A DNA stretch of 10,830 nt. It comes from Nitrospirota bacterium (GTDB lineage Bacteria > Nitrospirota > JAOUDF01). Shown one piece after another: positions 1-7,636 of this stretch. The position numbers and the translations under genes were made by a program. The notes beneath the pieces were generated by a model that saw nothing but the letters and a program-made list of their open reading frames with translations, was not told the DNA's origin and ran no database searches. The stretch spans positions 1-10,830 of the forward strand of contig JAOUDF010000072.1 of NCBI GenBank assembly GCA_029859385.1, in the 5' to 3' direction. Position 1 is the first letter of the stretch, and the number at the start of each line of letters is the position of its first letter.

Positions 1-126
1 CCCCGAGAAATCCAGTGTGACAGTCTCGCCCTGCCTCAGTGGCTCGATAATTACGTCGTAAATCTTCTGCCCGTCTTCCTTGATAATGCAGCGCGGGCCA
101 ATCTTGTCCTTAATTGATAGTTTCAT
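1..126 (-). CDS. STAS-like DUF4325 family protein, N-terminal part (runs off window)
   Basis: Partial gene; 42 codons are visible before the window edge. It starts at ATG 126-124, preceded by a GAGGGG ribosome site about 9 bases upstream, and lies 16 bases after the stop of the ATPase gene, so it is very likely cotranscribed with it. The peptide begins MKLSIKDKIGPRCIIKEDGQ and ends in a strand reading VTLDFSG. This layout (a GQKIYD segment, then a TLDFSG strand leading into the helix of a STAS fold) is what I recall of DUF4325 STAS-like proteins, which are commonly about 100 residues and often encoded beside a GHKL ATPase. The predicted role is protein-protein switching with the neighbouring ATPase, by analogy with SpoIIAA/SpoIIAB; that is inference. 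The part where a phosphorylatable serine would lie is outside the window. Confidence 0.7.
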   Translation of the reverse strand, partial: MKLSIKDKIGPRCIIKEDGQKIYDVIIEPLRQGETVTLDFSG

Positions 127-142
127 AGCGGGTCCCCTCTTG

Positions 143-1030
143 TTAAAACGGCGGGTCGGCTTCGTCGCTGAATCGGTAAAGGTTCTCGTCACAGCGCAGG
201 GTGATATGAACCACAGTCCCTTCAAAAGAGATCTCGCGGTTCTCGTACCGTTCGCCGTCCTTATCGATAATAGCATAGCCGTCGTTACTGTAAACCTCCA
301 GCTTGCCTTGATTGATCTGGACAAATTCCTTCAACAGGTCAAGACCAAGTCCACGTGCAACACCTTCGGTGCAGGTACTCTTTCCCCTTGTAAACGCCCA
401 GCGCAAACAGGCATCGGCCGGCAAGTCCTGCGCCCGGGGGTCTCTTCCGGCAAAAGTACGTATCTTTGCGGGGATTCCCTGACCAAAATCCACGACCGAA
501 AGAATAAGGTCGTTGTAATATCGGAAATGCTGCCCACAGGTAAAGACGCCGATCTCAGTGCCGCTGTGTTCAAAGGCGTTGTTGTATATCTCCCACATTC
601 TGCCTGCAATAGCATCCCGCAGGCGGTCGCTGACATGTACCCAGCCTTTGCCAATCCAGTTGTAGGTCAGATAATCCATGATACTGTTCATATCCAGAGT
701 AAGGTCTTCACGGTACGGAATTGAATGCCCATCCCAACTGGATGAAGGGTAGCCAAAAGTCCTGGCAAAGCCGTTCTGGCAGAGATTGGTCATGACTTTC
801 TCGTTGCGTAGTGTGCCCCAGTCGAAGACCACGCTGCCCATGCGCGACTCGATCAGCCGGGCCAGCCCGCCCAGGAAGGCAACAGCATTAGGACGCAAGA
901 ACCCGCAGTGGGAGAAATCGAAACGCACGTCCTCGAAATAGTCGTTGGCCTGACTCCATATCCCGAACAGCCGCCCGAAGTCTGTCGGGCTGTCGTTCAG
1001 TGTGGGTATCTGGATGACCCTTTGCGCCAT
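143..1030 (-). CDS. GHKL (HATPase) ATP-binding protein with N-terminal STAS-like region
   Basis: A 295-residue soluble protein. Residues about 33-71 look like a STAS-like strand-helix-strand unit (FDFSHCGF at 37-44, followed by an alanine/leucine-rich helix). Residues about 135-280 form a GHKL ATPase fold: N box E147-x3-N151-A-x2-H155, G1 box D181FGQGIP, G2 box around G227LGL with a preceding lid, and G3 G271T. There is no DHp histidine phosphoacceptor domain, receiver or membrane segment, so it is not an ordinary sensor kinase. The N box spacing resembles SpoIIAB/RsbW-like anti-sigma kinases. It starts 2 bases after the hsdS stop, with GGAG about 10 bases before ATG, and is followed 16 bases later by a DUF4325-like gene, so it belongs to the restriction operon. 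Its role is unknown; a regulatory switch or an accessory defence function is inference. Confidence 0.82.
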   Translation of the reverse strand: MAQRVIQIPTLNDSPTDFGRLFGIWSQANDYFEDVRFDFSHCGFLRPNAVAFLGGLARLIESRMGSVVFDWGTLRNEKVMTNLCQNGFARTFGYPSSSWDGHSIPYREDLTLDMNSIMDYLTYNWIGKGWVHVSDRLRDAIAGRMWEIYNNAFEHSGTEIGVFTCGQHFRYYNDLILSVVDFGQGIPAKIRTFAGRDPRAQDLPADACLRWAFTRGKSTCTEGVARGLGLDLLKEFVQINQGKLEVYSNDGYAIIDKDGERYENREISFEGTVVHITLRCDENLYRFSDEADPPF

Positions 1031-1032
1031 GC

Positions 1033-2208
1033 CTACAGTTCTCCACGAAACGCCTTGGCGAGCAGGGCCGAAAGGAAGGTTTTCATTTCGTCTTCGATCC
1101 CTCTCGTTTCAAGCTGAATTAGTTGGCGACGTTTGGCTATTTCAGAAAATCGTTGCTGTTCATCGTAACGAGGTACAGGTACAAGAATCTTCTCCAACTT
1201 TTTCAGCCCGAGTGTGCGGTTTCTTCCCGCCGAACCGGGTGACGCCGCACGGATGTCTTCGATACCGTGTTCACTCAGAAAATGGTGGCAGAGAAATTCC
1301 GAAGTGACGAGGCCTTCATGTGGCACATAGGTGATGAATCGGTGAGAACCGACCCTGCCGTGATCCTCGGCCTTGGCAACGGCAATGGCTTTTTCCCAGG
1401 CAAACACGTTGTTGAAAACAAGGTCGCCTTCGTGGATGGTGTAGATTCTTTTATTGCCAATTTGCTTTCCGGTCAATACCGGCTTCTTGAATGTCCCCTT
1501 GCCGAAACTTCGAATTCCCATCTCCTCGTATTCTCCATTTGGCTTGGGTTTGACCGCACGACGAACGAGCGAAGCAACATCTTTCAGGGGCTTCCAGTCA
1601 ACGTCTTCGATCATTCGGCAGTAAAGCGCCTGCAGAAGAGCGTCAAGCTCGGTCTCGCGCTCGGCAGCAAGCTTCCGAGAATATTCGGCGAGGCGGGTCA
1701 ATTCCTTGGTCCGCGCTACGATCCGGCGTTGTTCGTCAATGGGCGGGACTGGGATTGTTGCCGCTCGCAGAAAATCTACTGGCACTCGCTGTTGCCCAGC
1801 AGCTCCTTGCATATTTTTCTTTGCTTCTTCGCGGAATTCCCTGTTTCGGACAAATAGATGCAGCCATTCAGGAATAACCAATGGACCAGGACGCAAGACA
1901 TGAAATTCCGTGGTTCCGAAACCAATTCCATTCATCAGATTGCAAGCAATCGCAGACTTTCCGTTCTCCATGCAGGGAGTAATCTTGGCAAATACGACAT
2001 CGCCCCCTGCAAAATAGGTATACCCTTTTCGTACTTCACCAATGCTTTTAATCTCTGATACGTCCATAGTCCCTGACACATCGTCAACACGCATCATTGG
2101 TACGAATGAAACGGGGGTGTTGTCGTCAACTTTGGCAACTTCCCTTTTCTTGGGATTTAGAAGACAAACGTCATCGTCGCCAAGTTTTCGAAGGGGCCAG
2201 ACACTCAT
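1033..2208 (-). CDS. hsdS: Type I restriction-modification specificity subunit HsdS
   Basis: 391 residues, near the usual 400-460. HsdS is the DNA-recognition subunit that docks two HsdM copies and guides HsdR. It has the classic two-repeat plan. Target recognition domain 1 covers about residues 1-150 and closes with a VPPIDEQRRIV segment. A helical spacer follows (about 160-200, LTRLAEYSRKLAAERETEL). Target recognition domain 2 covers about 205-340 and closes with a similar VPRYDEQQRFSEI segment and a second helical arm ending in LLAKAFRGEL. The paired PxPxxDEQ motifs plus coiled helices are diagnostic of the family. Its ATG overlaps the hsdM stop (ATGA, 4 bases), which implies translational coupling. 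The bipartite target sequence cannot be read from the protein by eye. No second hsdS copy or inverted cassette is present in the window, so nothing suggests shuffling of specificity. Confidence 0.95.
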   Translation of the reverse strand: MSVWPLRKLGDDDVCLLNPKKREVAKVDDNTPVSFVPMMRVDDVSGTMDVSEIKSIGEVRKGYTYFAGGDVVFAKITPCMENGKSAIACNLMNGIGFGTTEFHVLRPGPLVIPEWLHLFVRNREFREEAKKNMQGAAGQQRVPVDFLRAATIPVPPIDEQRRIVARTKELTRLAEYSRKLAAERETELDALLQALYCRMIEDVDWKPLKDVASLVRRAVKPKPNGEYEEMGIRSFGKGTFKKPVLTGKQIGNKRIYTIHEGDLVFNNVFAWEKAIAVAKAEDHGRVGSHRFITYVPHEGLVTSEFLCHHFLSEHGIEDIRAASPGSAGRNRTLGLKKLEKILVPVPRYDEQQRFSEIAKRRQLIQLETRGIEDEMKTFLSALLAKAFRGEL

Positions 2209-3734
2209 TCCCCATTCCCTCTAGCCAGCAACTCCTGCATCTCGGCAATCAGTTCCAGAATCCGCTCCTCTTTGGAGGCGACCGAGGCCAGAATCTCCTC
2301 GGGCTCAGCGTGCTCGACCGTCTCCGTCTCAATAAGATCGAGATCGGAGAGAGTCATACGGTAGTTACTGTCGATAATCCTCTGCGCGGGAACCAGCCAG
2401 GCACGACCCTCTTCGGTTTCACGCCCCGGCCACATGCGCAGCAGATCAGGGAAGTCGTTACGATACTGGCTGCCGAATTTGCGCGACTTGGAGAGGGACG
2501 AACCGTCGCCGTCCACCTTGAAGAACCAGACGTTCTCTGTCGGCTTGCCGCTGTTTCTGAATATGAAGAAACAGGTCTGATTGGGGGTGTAGGGCTCGAA
2601 CATCCCCTTGGGCAGGATCACCACTGCCTGGAGATCGAATTCTCGCAGCAACCGCTCCTTGACGGTGATATGGCTTCCCGTGTCGCCAAACAGGATGCCA
2701 TTGGAAAAGATGATGCCTGCGGTACCGCCGGGACGCAGGCTTCGCAGGGCGTGGGCGAGAAAGAGGACGTACTTGTCTCCCTTTTCGATTCTCAGCGACC
2801 GCTTGGCGTCGCCGCGCGAACCGGAGAAGGGGGGATTCTCCAGGATATAGTCGAACTGGATGTCATCCCACTTGTCTTCGCCGCCGCAAATGGAGTCTCG
2901 CTGGACCATCGGACAGCGGTCGAAGCCGTGCAGCATGGCGTTCATGGCGGCCATGCGCAGGATGTCCTGATCGCCGTCAAAGCCGTAGAATGCGCCGGTC
3001 TGAAGAAAGTCCCATTGGGCGCGGGAGAGTTTATCGCCAATGCCGAGCCTGCGCACCGCGCCGTCGGGCGCTACTTTTTCGTGGATGAACTCCGGGCTGG
3101 TATTGGTCAACAGGATATGTTCGTAGGCCGCGATGAGAAAGCCGCCGGAACCGCAGGCCGGATCACAGACGGTGCCGCCGATTCGGGGGTTGACCATCTG
3201 TGTCACTACGCGGATCAAATGCCGTGGGGTGCGGAACTGGGCCGCCTTCTTCTGTCCGCCCAACTCGCTGGCCAGATATTCGAAGAGGTCCCCTTTGATA
3301 TCTGCGTCCATGCCGAGAAACGAGAGGGGGGAAATGATGTCCACGGCCCGTCTCAGCGTAGCGCCGTTGGGTATAACTATGGCCGCGTTACGGAAGATGG
3401 CCCGGCCGCCCTGGGAGAGGTTCGGATGCTGTGCAAGCAAGGGGAGCGTGTCGCGCAGGGTGCGGAGCATGGCTTCGTTGTCCGGATTGGAGGTGAGCAC
3501 GCTCCAGCGCAGTGGGTCGAAATCCAGTTCCTTGTTTCCATCCTTGTACTTGCCAAATAGCGAGCGGTAGTTGCCGTTTTGGGCTTCTTTCTGCTCATGG
3601 TCCATCTCTTCCAGCATCTTGAGGAAAAGCAGGTAGGAAATCTGGGTAACATAGGTGATGGGATTGGTGACGTTGTTGTCCCACATCACCTTGCAAAGGG
3701 CCTTGAGGGTGCCCTGAATCTGTCCGCTATCCAT
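2205..3734 (-). CDS. hsdM: Type I restriction-modification DNA methyltransferase subunit HsdM
   Basis: 509 residues, a normal length. It transfers methyl groups from S-adenosylmethionine to adenine N6 at the site chosen by HsdS, and is also part of the restriction complex. The N-terminal helical HsdM_N region (about 1-130, with VTYVTQISYLLFLKMLEEMD-like spacing) is followed by the N6-adenine methyltransferase core: SAM-binding motif I DPACGSGGF at 191-199 and catalytic motif IV NPPF at 300-303, preceded by FDYILE. Both motifs are intact, so methylation should be active. The C-terminal tail (about 455-505) is acidic and helical, as expected for contact with HsdS. The gene starts 21 bases after the hsdR stop and overlaps hsdS by 4 bases. 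The order R-M-S is common for chromosomal type I loci. Confidence 0.96.
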   Translation of the reverse strand: MDSGQIQGTLKALCKVMWDNNVTNPITYVTQISYLLFLKMLEEMDHEQKEAQNGNYRSLFGKYKDGNKELDFDPLRWSVLTSNPDNEAMLRTLRDTLPLLAQHPNLSQGGRAIFRNAAIVIPNGATLRRAVDIISPLSFLGMDADIKGDLFEYLASELGGQKKAAQFRTPRHLIRVVTQMVNPRIGGTVCDPACGSGGFLIAAYEHILLTNTSPEFIHEKVAPDGAVRRLGIGDKLSRAQWDFLQTGAFYGFDGDQDILRMAAMNAMLHGFDRCPMVQRDSICGGEDKWDDIQFDYILENPPFSGSRGDAKRSLRIEKGDKYVLFLAHALRSLRPGGTAGIIFSNGILFGDTGSHITVKERLLREFDLQAVVILPKGMFEPYTPNQTCFFIFRNSGKPTENVWFFKVDGDGSSLSKSRKFGSQYRNDFPDLLRMWPGRETEEGRAWLVPAQRIIDSNYRMTLSDLDLIETETVEHAEPEEILASVASKEERILELIAEMQELLARGNGE

Positions 3735-3755
3735 TGTGGGTATTGTCCTTATGCA

Positions 3756-6095
3756 CTACGCCGCCAGAAGGGCGTTTAATTCATCAACCATCTGCAAAAG
3801 TTGCTCTTTGCCGAAGAGTTGCTCCATGCGCGTCAAACCACCCCAGAGCGAAAATGGCGGCTGACTGAATAGGCGCATGGTAATCTCTTCTCCCGTCATT
3901 ACCCGTGCCTTTAGCAGACGCAGCATTTGCGCCTGAGCCGGCTTGATACTGTCGGAGTGCTCGGAAACCCAAGTGTTAAAGGCTTTTTCGATGCGCTCAT
4001 CCCGAGTCAGGAAACGGTCAACACCCAGGGCAACGCGGATAAAGTCAGTAAGTGAGCCGGTCGGTTGCTCAAAGGCCCGGCGCAGGGTGTTTTCATTGAA
4101 ATAGTGCGTCGGTGAATTCAGGCGACGGGCAAGGTCCTCCCATTCGACATCGGTTAGCTCTTCACCACGGAATATCTTTTCGACCGCAGGGTCCGATCGT
4201 CTGAGTTCCACGACCTTCTTTTCCCACTCTTCGCGATAAGTCTTGCGGTCGATGGCCAGCCCCTCCGGGCCGACCAGGATAATCTCCCGTGCACGAATTT
4301 CATCATCGAGGGAGCCTTCGGCAATAAGAAACTCCGGGAAACTCTTTTTGTATTTGGTTTCCGGTTCGGTCTGTTGAGAATCACCTTCCTCGATTTCGCC
4401 TGTCTCAGCGGAGCGGGAACCCGGCGCTACACCGACCAGTTTTGGTTTTTGATACGCCTCGCCGGGATCGTTGAAGCGCTTTGAATTGCCGACAAAGTCG
4501 TAGATTATGAATTCCTCTTTGCCGATCTTGGGACAAAGGCGGCTGCCGCGCCCACGCATCTGGGCGTATTTGATGGGCGATTGGGTGGGGCGAAGCATTA
4601 CCAGGTTTTCGATGTTCTTCTGATCGTAGCCGGTGTCCAGCATGTCCACCGACACCGCGACCATAGGCAGCGGATCGTACTTGAATTCATCGATTACCGG
4701 CTTGGGGTTGCCATTATTCGTGTAACAAGTGATCTTTTTGGCAAAGTCCTGCCGGACCTGTGAAGGGGAACGGTTAATCTGCCCGGCTATGCGCAGGCAG
4801 TCATCATCGGACAACAACCGGTTGAACAGACGTACCAGGATTGACGCCTGTTTCTCCGAAACAGCAAAGACGATGGTTTTTCTTGGCCGCTCTTTCGCCC
4901 GGTCAGCATCGGCAGAGAAATATTCCTGAATAATGGTTTTCAGCCGGTCTTCTGACTCCACATCCCGGCCCCAAGCCCCGGGTTTAATCTCTTCGCCTTC
5001 CCACTCGGCCCCTTCGTAGGTAAGCACGCTTTCGGCATGATAGACTCGGTATTTGGCCAGGTAGCCGTCATTGATGCCGCGCTGGATGTCGTATTCAAAG
5101 GTTGGGCGGCCTTCTTTCCTGGCCGAATCCCAGCAATCGAAGAAGATGTACGTATTGCGGACGAGGCGGCGCTCATGCTCGCTTATGCACTGCAACTCGC
5201 CGGGGTTTGGCGTTGCGGTCAGGCCGACATGGATTGCATCGAAATGCCCCAGCGTTGCCCGATGCGTGTTGTAAATAGAACGGTGACATTCGTCGGTCAC
5301 TACAAGGTCAAAATAACCATGCCCGAAGCCGTTACCGCCAAGCTGAGTTGCAATAGTGTCGAGAGTGCCTACCACAATCTGCCCTTCGAGACTGCGCTTG
5401 CCGCCGTACAGGATGACCGTGGGCCAGTCACGCAGGTATTCGTCAAAGGTCTCTTTGGCCTGCTTGGCCAATTCAATGCGATCAACCAGGAAAAGCACTC
5501 GTGAGACCAGCGCTGCCTGAAACCAGCGTTTCATTAACATGGCGATGGTCAATGTCTTGCCGGTACCCGTCGCCATCTCAAAGAGCATGCGACGGCGTCC
5601 GCCAATCAATGCATCATCAGCCTTTTGCAGGCACTCAAGCTGATAGGAACGGGCTTCTACTTCTTCGCCCTTGAATGCAAACCGGTGCGGCAATGGCTGA
5701 AGCGCGAGGCATTGTTTGACATCACCTTTACGGTGAAGTTTGATATTTGCCCTGCGTTCAAGGTCGGCCTGGCTGGGAAAGCCCATGATCGCGCGGGCAT
5801 CGCCATCGTTATAATCCCAGAAATAGTGCTCCTGCCCGTTACTCAAAATGATAAACGGAGCACCCAGGGAAAGGGCATAGGCCTTGGCCTGCTCCTTGGC
5901 GGTGTAGGGATCGACGGCAAAGCGTTTTGCTTCCAGGACGGCAAGCGGGCGGGTGCGAGAATCTTTTAACAGGTAATCCGCACGGCCGTCAGCGGCGGCT
6001 TCTTCCGTAGAGACTTGCGCCTTATTGGTGATACGCCAATAAGCAGCCTCAAGTAGCTTGTCGATTATTATGCGGGCGTCGGCTTCCGTGCTCAT
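3756..6095 (-). CDS. hsdR: Type I restriction endonuclease subunit HsdR, EcoEI-like
   Basis: ATP-dependent translocase and nuclease subunit. With the chosen start it has 779 residues. The nuclease domain shows a PD-(D/E)xK site (D40, E55-x-K57, in GRADY...LEAKR). The SF2 helicase motor follows: Walker A ATGTGKT at 175-181, DECHRS at 268-273, TATP at 293-296, VDMLDTGYD at 483-491 and motif VI QMRGRGSR at 512-519. The remainder, from about residue 600, fits the EcoEI_R_C domain of the EcoEI/EcoAI-type (IB) R subunits. All key residues are present, so it should be active. I chose ATG 6095-6093 because AGGA lies 7 bases upstream; an in-frame ATG at 6122-6120 would add nine residues (MTLDMQEIG) but has no clear ribosome site. 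It is the first gene of the hsdRMS-ATPase-DUF4325 operon. No controller (C) protein gene precedes it. Confidence 0.95.
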   Translation of the reverse strand: MSTEADARIIIDKLLEAAYWRITNKAQVSTEEAAADGRADYLLKDSRTRPLAVLEAKRFAVDPYTAKEQAKAYALSLGAPFIILSNGQEHYFWDYNDGDARAIMGFPSQADLERRANIKLHRKGDVKQCLALQPLPHRFAFKGEEVEARSYQLECLQKADDALIGGRRRMLFEMATGTGKTLTIAMLMKRWFQAALVSRVLFLVDRIELAKQAKETFDEYLRDWPTVILYGGKRSLEGQIVVGTLDTIATQLGGNGFGHGYFDLVVTDECHRSIYNTHRATLGHFDAIHVGLTATPNPGELQCISEHERRLVRNTYIFFDCWDSARKEGRPTFEYDIQRGINDGYLAKYRVYHAESVLTYEGAEWEGEEIKPGAWGRDVESEDRLKTIIQEYFSADADRAKERPRKTIVFAVSEKQASILVRLFNRLLSDDDCLRIAGQINRSPSQVRQDFAKKITCYTNNGNPKPVIDEFKYDPLPMVAVSVDMLDTGYDQKNIENLVMLRPTQSPIKYAQMRGRGSRLCPKIGKEEFIIYDFVGNSKRFNDPGEAYQKPKLVGVAPGSRSAETGEIEEGDSQQTEPETKYKKSFPEFLIAEGSLDDEIRAREIILVGPEGLAIDRKTYREEWEKKVVELRRSDPAVEKIFRGEELTDVEWEDLARRLNSPTHYFNENTLRRAFEQPTGSLTDFIRVALGVDRFLTRDERIEKAFNTWVSEHSDSIKPAQAQMLRLLKARVMTGEEITMRLFSQPPFSLWGGLTRMEQLFGKEQLLQMVDELNALLAA

Positions 6096-6152
6096 TCCTA
6101 TTTCCTGCATATCTAAAGTCATGCACGACTTGCTAATTACGGAACAGCCCGG

Positions 6153-6189
6153 ACTGGTTACACACCAGCCATTAATGGGCTGGGCCAGT
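6153..6189. repeat. Nested inverted repeat in the leader upstream of hsdR
   Basis: An inner dyad CCAGCC (6165-6170) / GGCTGG (6178-6183) surrounds an ATTAAT core. It is enclosed by an outer dyad ACTGG (6153-6157) / CCAGT (6185-6189). Alternative pairings also exist: CTGGT (6154-6158) with ACCAG (6164-6168), and CTGG/CCAG at 6180-6188. It lies between the tRNA terminator and the hsdR start, in the 5' leader of the restriction operon, so it could be an operator or a switchable leader hairpin. I could not identify a convincing -35/-10 pair in 6123-6247, so its position relative to the promoter is unknown. Confidence 0.45.
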
Positions 6190-6241
6190 ACGAGTTGTTA
6201 CCCATACAGGCTATTCATTCAAATCACTACAAGCACGCAGA

Positions 6242-6290
6242 TAAAAAAGAGCCAGCCAAAGCTCTGTAACAAGACCTCTGAACTGGCTCT
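6242..6290 (-). terminator. Rho-independent terminator after tRNA-Ala
   Basis: Read on the minus strand, an 8-base perfect stem AGAGCCAG / CTGGCTCT (arms 6290-6283 and 6255-6248) is followed directly by a T-run ending in TTTTTTAT (6248-6241). The loop is long (27 bases). A shorter alternative hairpin with the same 3' arm, AGAGC / GCTCT at 6265-6261 and 6252-6248 with an 8-base loop, ends at the same T-run and may be the functional stem. It lies 10 bases beyond the tRNA 3' end and separates the tRNA unit from the hsd operon. Confidence 0.75.
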
Positions 6291-6300
6291 CTAATATTAT

Positions 6301-6376
<76 letters not shown>

Positions 6377-6386
6377 GAAAACCGTC

Positions 6387-6500
6387 TTATCTTTTACCTG
6401 CAGGAGCTGCTTTGGCCGCCTTCGCAGCCTTGATCCGTGCCTTTTTTGACTCTTCCTTCCTCTTGCGCTCCCTGCGGAGCTCGCGCTCTTTTTGTCTCAT
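6387..6500 (-). CDS. Small highly basic protein (37 aa; DUF6800-like)
   Basis: A 37-residue protein beginning MRQKERELRRERKRKEES and ending in an alanine/lysine-rich tail. Seventeen of its 37 residues are lysine or arginine, with five glutamates in the first half, so it should form a charged helix and probably binds nucleic acid or ribosomes; this is inference. The start at 6500 is supported by GGAGG six bases upstream and by a strong promoter 40-70 bases upstream. The frame is open further upstream, but that extension reads through the promoter and looks non-coding. From memory it resembles short proteins of deltaproteobacteria and related groups labelled DUF6800, of unknown function; I could not verify that. 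tRNA-Ala follows 10 bases after its stop. Confidence 0.75.
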   Translation of the reverse strand: MRQKERELRRERKRKEESKKARIKAAKAAKAAPAGKR

Positions 6501-6542
6501 GATAGCCTCCGTGTTAATGATCTTTATTATATGCGGGGAAAT

Positions 6543-6571
6543 GTTATACCAGAAAATGCCGGGTGTGGCAA
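6543..6571 (-). promoter_or_regulatory. Sigma70-type promoter for the small basic protein and tRNA-Ala
   Basis: On the minus strand, TTGCCA (6571-6566) and TATAAC (6548-6543) are separated by exactly 17 bases, each five of six to consensus. Transcription would start near 6536, giving a leader of about 36 bases before the ATG at 6500. It falls in the 94-base gap after coaD, where no terminator is visible. Confidence 0.7.
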
Positions 6572-6594
6572 TCGGGATAATGCCTCCGCACCGA

Positions 6595-7077
6595 CTAGCC
6601 CGCCAACCTCTTTTTAAGCGCCTCTTCCACACACTCCGGCACCAGCCCCTCTACCCGTCCGCCAAAGCTGGCCACCTCTTTTACCGCCGTCGATGTCAGG
6701 TAGACATACTCCTCGCTGGGCATCAAGAAGACCGTCTCCACGCTGCTGTCGAGGCGTCGGTTCATCAGGGCCATTTGCAGTTCGTACTCAAAGTCCGACA
6801 CGGCCCGCAGTCCTCTGATAATGGCAACTGAGTCCTTCTGCCGGGCATAGTCGACCAGCAGGCCGTCGAAGGCATCCACCTCGATATTTCCCAAATGCTC
6901 CGTGGCCCTGCGTATGAGGTCTACCCGCTCTTCAACGCTGAAGAGAGGCGTCTTCTTGGGGTTGACCGCCACTGCCACAATGAGTGAGTCGAATATGCAG
7001 AGGCTCCGTTTTACCAGGTCGATATGGCCGTTGGTGACGGGGTCAAAGGTCCCCGGATAGACTGCCAGTTTACGCAT
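6595..7077 (-). CDS. coaD: Phosphopantetheine adenylyltransferase (PPAT)
   Basis: 160 residues, the usual size for bacterial CoaD. It catalyses the penultimate step of coenzyme A synthesis, moving AMP from ATP to 4'-phosphopantetheine to give dephospho-CoA in the cytosol. The nucleotidyltransferase signature GTFDPVTNGH (residues 9-18, a T/HxGH motif) opens the protein. RGLR (88-91) followed by DFEYELQMALMNR matches the substrate-binding helix, and the C-terminal ATP-site motif reads LTSTAVKE (127-134), a mild variant of the common ISSSLVKE. A strong GAGGGGG ribosome site precedes ATG 7077, which lies inside the end of rsmD (8-base overlap). The rsmD-coaD pair is a widespread bacterial arrangement. 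Confidence 0.97.
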   Translation of the reverse strand: MRKLAVYPGTFDPVTNGHIDLVKRSLCIFDSLIVAVAVNPKKTPLFSVEERVDLIRRATEHLGNIEVDAFDGLLVDYARQKDSVAIIRGLRAVSDFEYELQMALMNRRLDSSVETVFLMPSEEYVYLTSTAVKEVASFGGRVEGLVPECVEEALKKRLAG

Positions 7078-7636
7078 CGGTTTCCCCCTCTTCGATACGG
7101 ATGTAATAACTCAACGAAGTATCGCCATACCGGTAACTCTTTTTCAACCCAAGGCGCCCCATCTCATCGGCAAGCGGTCTCTTGGATGCATGCTCCACCA
7201 GCAGCGCTCCGCCGGACTTAAGCACCCCCTTCTCGCCAATCAGCATGATTATCTGCTCCAGTTCCTCCATGGCGTAGGGCGGATCGAAGTAGACGATATC
7301 GAAGGGCTCGCCCCTGAAATTTTTCACAAAATCGAGGGCGCCGACGGTAACGATCCTGGCCGACGTTTCGAGCTCAAGCCGCGCCAGATTATCTTTTATC
7401 AGCCGCGCTGAACGGCTGTCGGAATCGACAAAGGCCGCGTGCGCCACGCCCTGGCTCAGGGCCTCCATCCCCATGGCCCCGGTGCCGGCGCAGAGGTCAA
7501 GAAATTTCGCGCCTTCGAGATGCGGCCGGATGATGTTGAATACCGCCTCCCGCACCTTGGCCGACGTCGGACGGACATGGTCGCCCTTCGGCTTCGCCAG
7601 TGAACGTCCCTTGGCCGATCCCCCTGAAATCCTCAC
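7070..7636 (-). CDS. rsmD: 16S rRNA (guanine(966)-N2)-methyltransferase RsmD
   Basis: 188 residues, a normal length. It methylates G966 of 16S rRNA in the small subunit using S-adenosylmethionine. It begins MRISGG, has the family's RPTSAKVREAVFNI segment (22-35), the SAM-binding motif DLCAGTGAMGMEALS (47-61) and the catalytic DPPY (118-121). The start codon is GTG (7636-7634), overlapping the stop of the fumarase-like gene as GTGA, with GAGGTGA seven bases upstream, so its translation is probably coupled to that gene. It overlaps coaD by 8 bases at its end. Confidence 0.96.
   Translation of the reverse strand: MRISGGSAKGRSLAKPKGDHVRPTSAKVREAVFNIIRPHLEGAKFLDLCAGTGAMGMEALSQGVAHAAFVDSDSRSARLIKDNLARLELETSARIVTVGALDFVKNFRGEPFDIVYFDPPYAMEELEQIIMLIGEKGVLKSGGALLVEHASKRPLADEMGRLGLKKSYRYGDTSLSYYIRIEEGETDA

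Noticed and set aside
80..724. Plus-strand open frame of 214 codons opposite the ATPase gene
   Set aside because: It overlaps a well-supported minus-strand gene with intact GHKL motifs; its translation shows no domain.
1033..2208. Possible inverted or duplicated hsdS cassettes for shuffling specificity
   Set aside because: Only one complete hsdS is visible, with no recombinase gene or partial hsdS copy on either strand of the window.
2829..2834. Run of six G inside hsdM as a possible phase-variable tract
   Set aside because: Six bases is too short to suggest slippage switching, and the frame is intact.
2097..3560. Long open frame on the plus strand (487 codons) opposite hsdM
   Set aside because: It lies entirely antisense to hsdM and the hsdM/hsdS junction, matches no family I recognise, and is explained by the GC-rich coding strand opposite.
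6501..6632. N-terminal extension of the small basic protein to an ATG at 6632
   Set aside because: The extension overlaps the end of coaD and reads through the promoter, while the ATG at 6500 has a strong ribosome site.
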